This document shows positions 6,865-8,600 of a DNA stretch of 8,600 bases, in pieces; position 1 is the stretch's first letter, and every line of letters begins with the position of its first letter. A model generated the notes under the pieces. It made no database searches, was not told where the DNA came from, and was given only the letters and a program-made list of their open reading frames with translations. The stretch is from Promethearchaeota archaeon (GTDB lineage: Archaea; Asgardarchaeota; Lokiarchaeia; Sigynarchaeales; MK-D1): assembly GCA_016839385.1 (NCBI GenBank), contig JAEOUK010000520.1:1-8600 (forward strand), in the 5' to 3' direction. The position numbers were made by a program, and so were the translations under genes.

Positions 6865-6976
6865 TCATCTTCCAAAACATTTGATTTGATAAACTACTTT
6901 ATGGTGTAGTTCTTCTTTGAAAGTAATCCAATACTATTGGTAAAGAACACGTTACGTAAATATGAATTGTTGAACG
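6865..6976. promoter_or_regulatory. Divergent intergenic promoter region
   Basis: This 112-bp gap separates the leftward longin/pseudo-GTPase gene from the rightward AIR-synthase-related gene and should hold both promoters. On the minus strand a weak TATA-like GTTTATC (6888-6894) lies about 27 bp before the TTG at 6864. No well-placed TATA box is visible for the rightward gene; TAAATATG (6957-6964) is too close to the ATG. Two palindromes (6928-6940 and 6952-6959) could be regulator sites. Confidence 0.45.
6928..6940. repeat. 13-bp perfect palindrome, possible operator
   Basis: CCAATA-C-TATTGG is a perfect inverted repeat with a one-base centre, 37-49 bp before the ATG at 6977. A second, 8-bp palindrome TTACGTAA lies at 6952-6959. 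Dimeric winged-helix regulators bind sites of this kind. No regulator gene is in the window, so function is only inferred. Confidence 0.35.
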
Positions 6977-7975
6977 ATGACCGAAAATAATCGATCCTAT
7001 TTGATCCATTTTATTGAAGATCTTAGGAATTTCCAGAATATTAACCGAAAAAAGATTCTATTCCCAATAATGGAAAAAATAAGGGAAAAATCATACAATT
7101 CTGAGAGAATATTCAGTAGTATGGGAGAAGATGCAGCTGCAATTATTCATGATGAGCATAGTAATGAATTTATTCTTCTTACTACTGATGCAATAACTGA
7201 GGAGTTTTCCAAAAAATCTCCATGGGCTGCCGGATTTAGTGCTGTTATGGTATGTGCAGACGATATTTATGCATGCGGAGGTTTTCCCACTGCTGTGAGT
7301 GTAATAATAAGTTCTGATCAGCAATACATTCGAGATCAAATTCTAGATGGAGTTTTAGAAGCAACTCATCGTTTTGAAATTCCTTTAATACGAGGACATA
7401 CTTCAGATAGCACCAGCAATGTAGGAGTATCAGCGACTATGGTTGGAAAAATCCATAAAGATTATTATGTCTCAGCAAGTGGTGCTAAAGATGAAGATCT
7501 TATTGTAATCATTGCTGATTATAATGGTCGAGTAGGAAAATCAAGTAAATACTACTGGGATACTGTAACGTACAAATCCAAAGAAGAAATTCTTAAGAAA
7601 AAACAAATTATGCAACAACTTGCCCAACAAAAATTAATCCATTCTTCCAAAGATATCTCCAATGGAGGTATATTCGGTACTTTGTTATTACTGCTGCAAT
7701 ATTCTAAAAAAGGAGCAATTATTGATCTTGAATTAATCCAATATCCAAAAGGATTAATTACTCAGGATTTCAGCTTAATCGATTTCGTAAAGATGTATTT
7801 GACTTCAGCATTCCTACTGACTATCCCACAATCAAATTTTCATAAAATAAAACAGATTGGGTCAGAGATTGGATTAACAGTTTTCTCAATCGGAAATATA
7901 ACTAACGATATACGAATTCTCCTAAAATATAGAAATGTTATTGAAGAATATATGGATTTAACGCCATTTATTTAA
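6977..7975 (+). CDS. AIR-synthase-related protein (PurM/ThiL/SelD/HypE superfamily)
   Basis: This 332-residue protein belongs to the PurM-like ATP-using superfamily, whose members phosphorylate or dehydrate small substrates and dimerise around the ATP site. Visible motifs are GEDAAAI (50-56), matching the GDDAAV motif of ThiL; TTDAI (69-73); CADDIYACGG (93-102), matching the conserved acidic metal-binding segment; RGHTSDST near 135; and KDISNGGIFGTL with Asp226, typical of the C-terminal half. The acidic residues that hold Mg-ATP (Asp52, Asp71, Asp95, Asp96) are present, so it is probably active. The pattern is closest, from memory, to the 'AIR synthase-related' and methanogenesis-marker-2 group, whose substrate is not known, rather than to true PurM, ThiL or SelD. 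No Cys/Sec-rich SelD N-terminus is seen. The ATG at 6977 has no clear Shine-Dalgarno. The gene is divergent from the minus-strand block, so no pathway link is shown. Confidence 0.85.
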   Translation: MTENNRSYLIHFIEDLRNFQNINRKKILFPIMEKIREKSYNSERIFSSMGEDAAAIIHDEHSNEFILLTTDAITEEFSKKSPWAAGFSAVMVCADDIYACGGFPTAVSVIISSDQQYIRDQILDGVLEATHRFEIPLIRGHTSDSTSNVGVSATMVGKIHKDYYVSASGAKDEDLIVIIADYNGRVGKSSKYYWDTVTYKSKEEILKKKQIMQQLAQQKLIHSSKDISNGGIFGTLLLLLQYSKKGAIIDLELIQYPKGLITQDFSLIDFVKMYLTSAFLLTIPQSNFHKIKQIGSEIGLTVFSIGNITNDIRILLKYRNVIEEYMDLTPFI

Positions 7976-8014
7976 TGCAAATTTTATTTACGTCATACTG
8001 TCGATCGATATAAT

Positions 8015-8020
8015 AAAGGT
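8015..8020 (+). promoter_or_regulatory. Possible ribosome-binding site of the surface-protein gene
   Basis: AAAGGT sits 5 bases before the ATG at 8026 and could pair with the 16S 3' end. It supports this start. A TATA-like GATATAAT (8007-8014) overlaps the leader and is too close to the ATG to act as its promoter; a T-rich TTTTATTTA (7982-7990) is a better-placed candidate. Confidence 0.35.
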
Positions 8021-8025
8021 CTATT

Positions 8026-8600
8026 ATGGAGGAAATCACGATTCGAATTTGTTCTAGACAATTGTTCTTAGTATGTCTTACTATAATGATAATTGGTTTA
8101 ATTTCCATACCACAACACGGTGAAACTCAAACAGTTCCTGTAAGCTCCTCTGAATTACAAGAACCATCCATATTAACAGTAGAGATTTTAGAAAATCAAT
8201 CAATTAATTGGTTTCGAGCTAGAATTATCCTAAATGTATCCATTGATATTCCAATAAATGTGAGTTATTATCTCACAGGAATGGGTATACATTCAGAAAA
8301 TGTTCAAACCATTAATTCGAGTACTTTCATAATTACACCATCATCCTCTCATATCGAGATTTCCGTTCCTGTTACCTTGAAAACATTCCCTGGTACATAT
8401 CAATACGAGTTGACTCTCTATTATATAAACGCTACAACTCATATTCCACAGGTAATTTTTCAAATACCAGCAGGACTATTTAAAATTTTTATGGGATTCC
8501 CACTTTCCATTATTTTAGGAGGAGTATTAATTATAAGCATTATTTTAATTGCAATTAATCCTGTGAAACTTCGGAAACAAAAATCAACAAGCTCTTCCTC
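8026..8600 (+). CDS. Membrane-anchored surface protein (3' end outside window)
   Basis: The gene is open through the window edge with 191 complete codons. Residues 13-28 (LFLVCLTIMIIGLISI) after a short Arg-containing leader form a signal peptide or anchor. Residues ~30-150 look like an extracellular, Ser/Thr-rich, beta-strand-rich domain, with alternating hydrophobic strands such as HIEISVPVTL and YQYELTLYYI. It has five N-glycosylation sequons (Asn57, 70, 78, 97, 135) and no cysteine after residue 17. A hydrophobic helix at ~158-177 is followed by a basic stop-transfer NPVKLRKQK and a Ser-rich tail, so the topology is signal, outside domain, one membrane helix, cytoplasmic tail. The fold resembles immunoglobulin or CARDB-like domains of archaeal surface proteins, but no family is recognised. 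It lies 50 bp after the AIR-synthase-like gene. The function is unknown; the cytoplasmic part may hold a further domain outside the window. Confidence 0.78.
   Translation, partial: MEEITIRICSRQLFLVCLTIMIIGLISIPQHGETQTVPVSSSELQEPSILTVEILENQSINWFRARIILNVSIDIPINVSYYLTGMGIHSENVQTINSSTFIITPSSSHIEISVPVTLKTFPGTYQYELTLYYINATTHIPQVIFQIPAGLFKIFMGFPLSIILGGVLIISIILIAINPVKLRKQKSTSSS

Noticed and set aside
7091..7339. Minus-strand 82-codon frame within the AIR-synthase-like gene
   Set aside because: It is antisense to the conserved ATP-binding half of that gene.
8001..8010. TCGATCGATA palindrome before the surface-protein gene
   Set aside because: It is a short simple self-complementary sequence with no second copy nearby; chance is the likeliest explanation.

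Overview
The window is AT-rich, tightly packed and intron-free. It most likely comes from an Asgard archaeon. This rests on three 'eukaryotic signature' style proteins that lie close to ordinary prokaryotic metabolic genes: a ubiquitin-E1/ThiF-type activating enzyme whose adenylation domain reads like eukaryotic E1 subunits, a Rab/Ras-like small GTPase, and a 545-residue protein that appears to combine a longin-like domain, a decayed GTPase domain and a second longin/roadblock-like domain. TATA-like boxes and weak or absent ribosome-binding sites also fit an archaeon. The lineage within Asgard cannot be settled from this sequence.

Layout. Positions 1-6864 are all minus strand. In transcription order they run: longin/pseudo-GTPase protein (6864-5227), KdgK-like PfkB sugar kinase (5197-4148), short-chain dehydrogenase (4146-3367), FAD-dependent oxidoreductase of the fumarate reductase/aspartate oxidase superfamily (3357-1381), a hairpin plus T7 tract resembling a terminator (1357-1338), the small GTPase (1316-735), and the E1-like protein (680 to beyond the left edge). 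A 112-bp divergent intergenic region (6865-6976) carries two perfect palindromes. Beyond it, on the plus strand, lie an AIR-synthase-related protein (6977-7975) and a membrane-anchored, probably glycosylated surface protein (8026 to beyond the right edge).

How the genes may work together. Kinase, dehydrogenase and flavoprotein are separated by only 1 and 9 bp and look like one catabolic unit for a sugar acid. The kinase would make 2-keto-3-deoxy-6-phosphogluconate, and the two redox enzymes would prepare its substrate. The dehydrogenase and flavoprotein resemble, from memory, protein families common in anaerobic Firmicutes, so the cassette may have been acquired by transfer. The GTPase and E1 genes form a separate pair of eukaryote-like signalling or modification genes. 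No tRNA, rRNA, CRISPR array, insertion sequence or transposase was seen.

The points most worth pursuing are the E1-like protein, which lacks the expected zinc CxxC at its usual place and has a charged insertion there; the longin/pseudo-GTPase/longin architecture; and the perfect inverted repeat that covers the kinase start codon.
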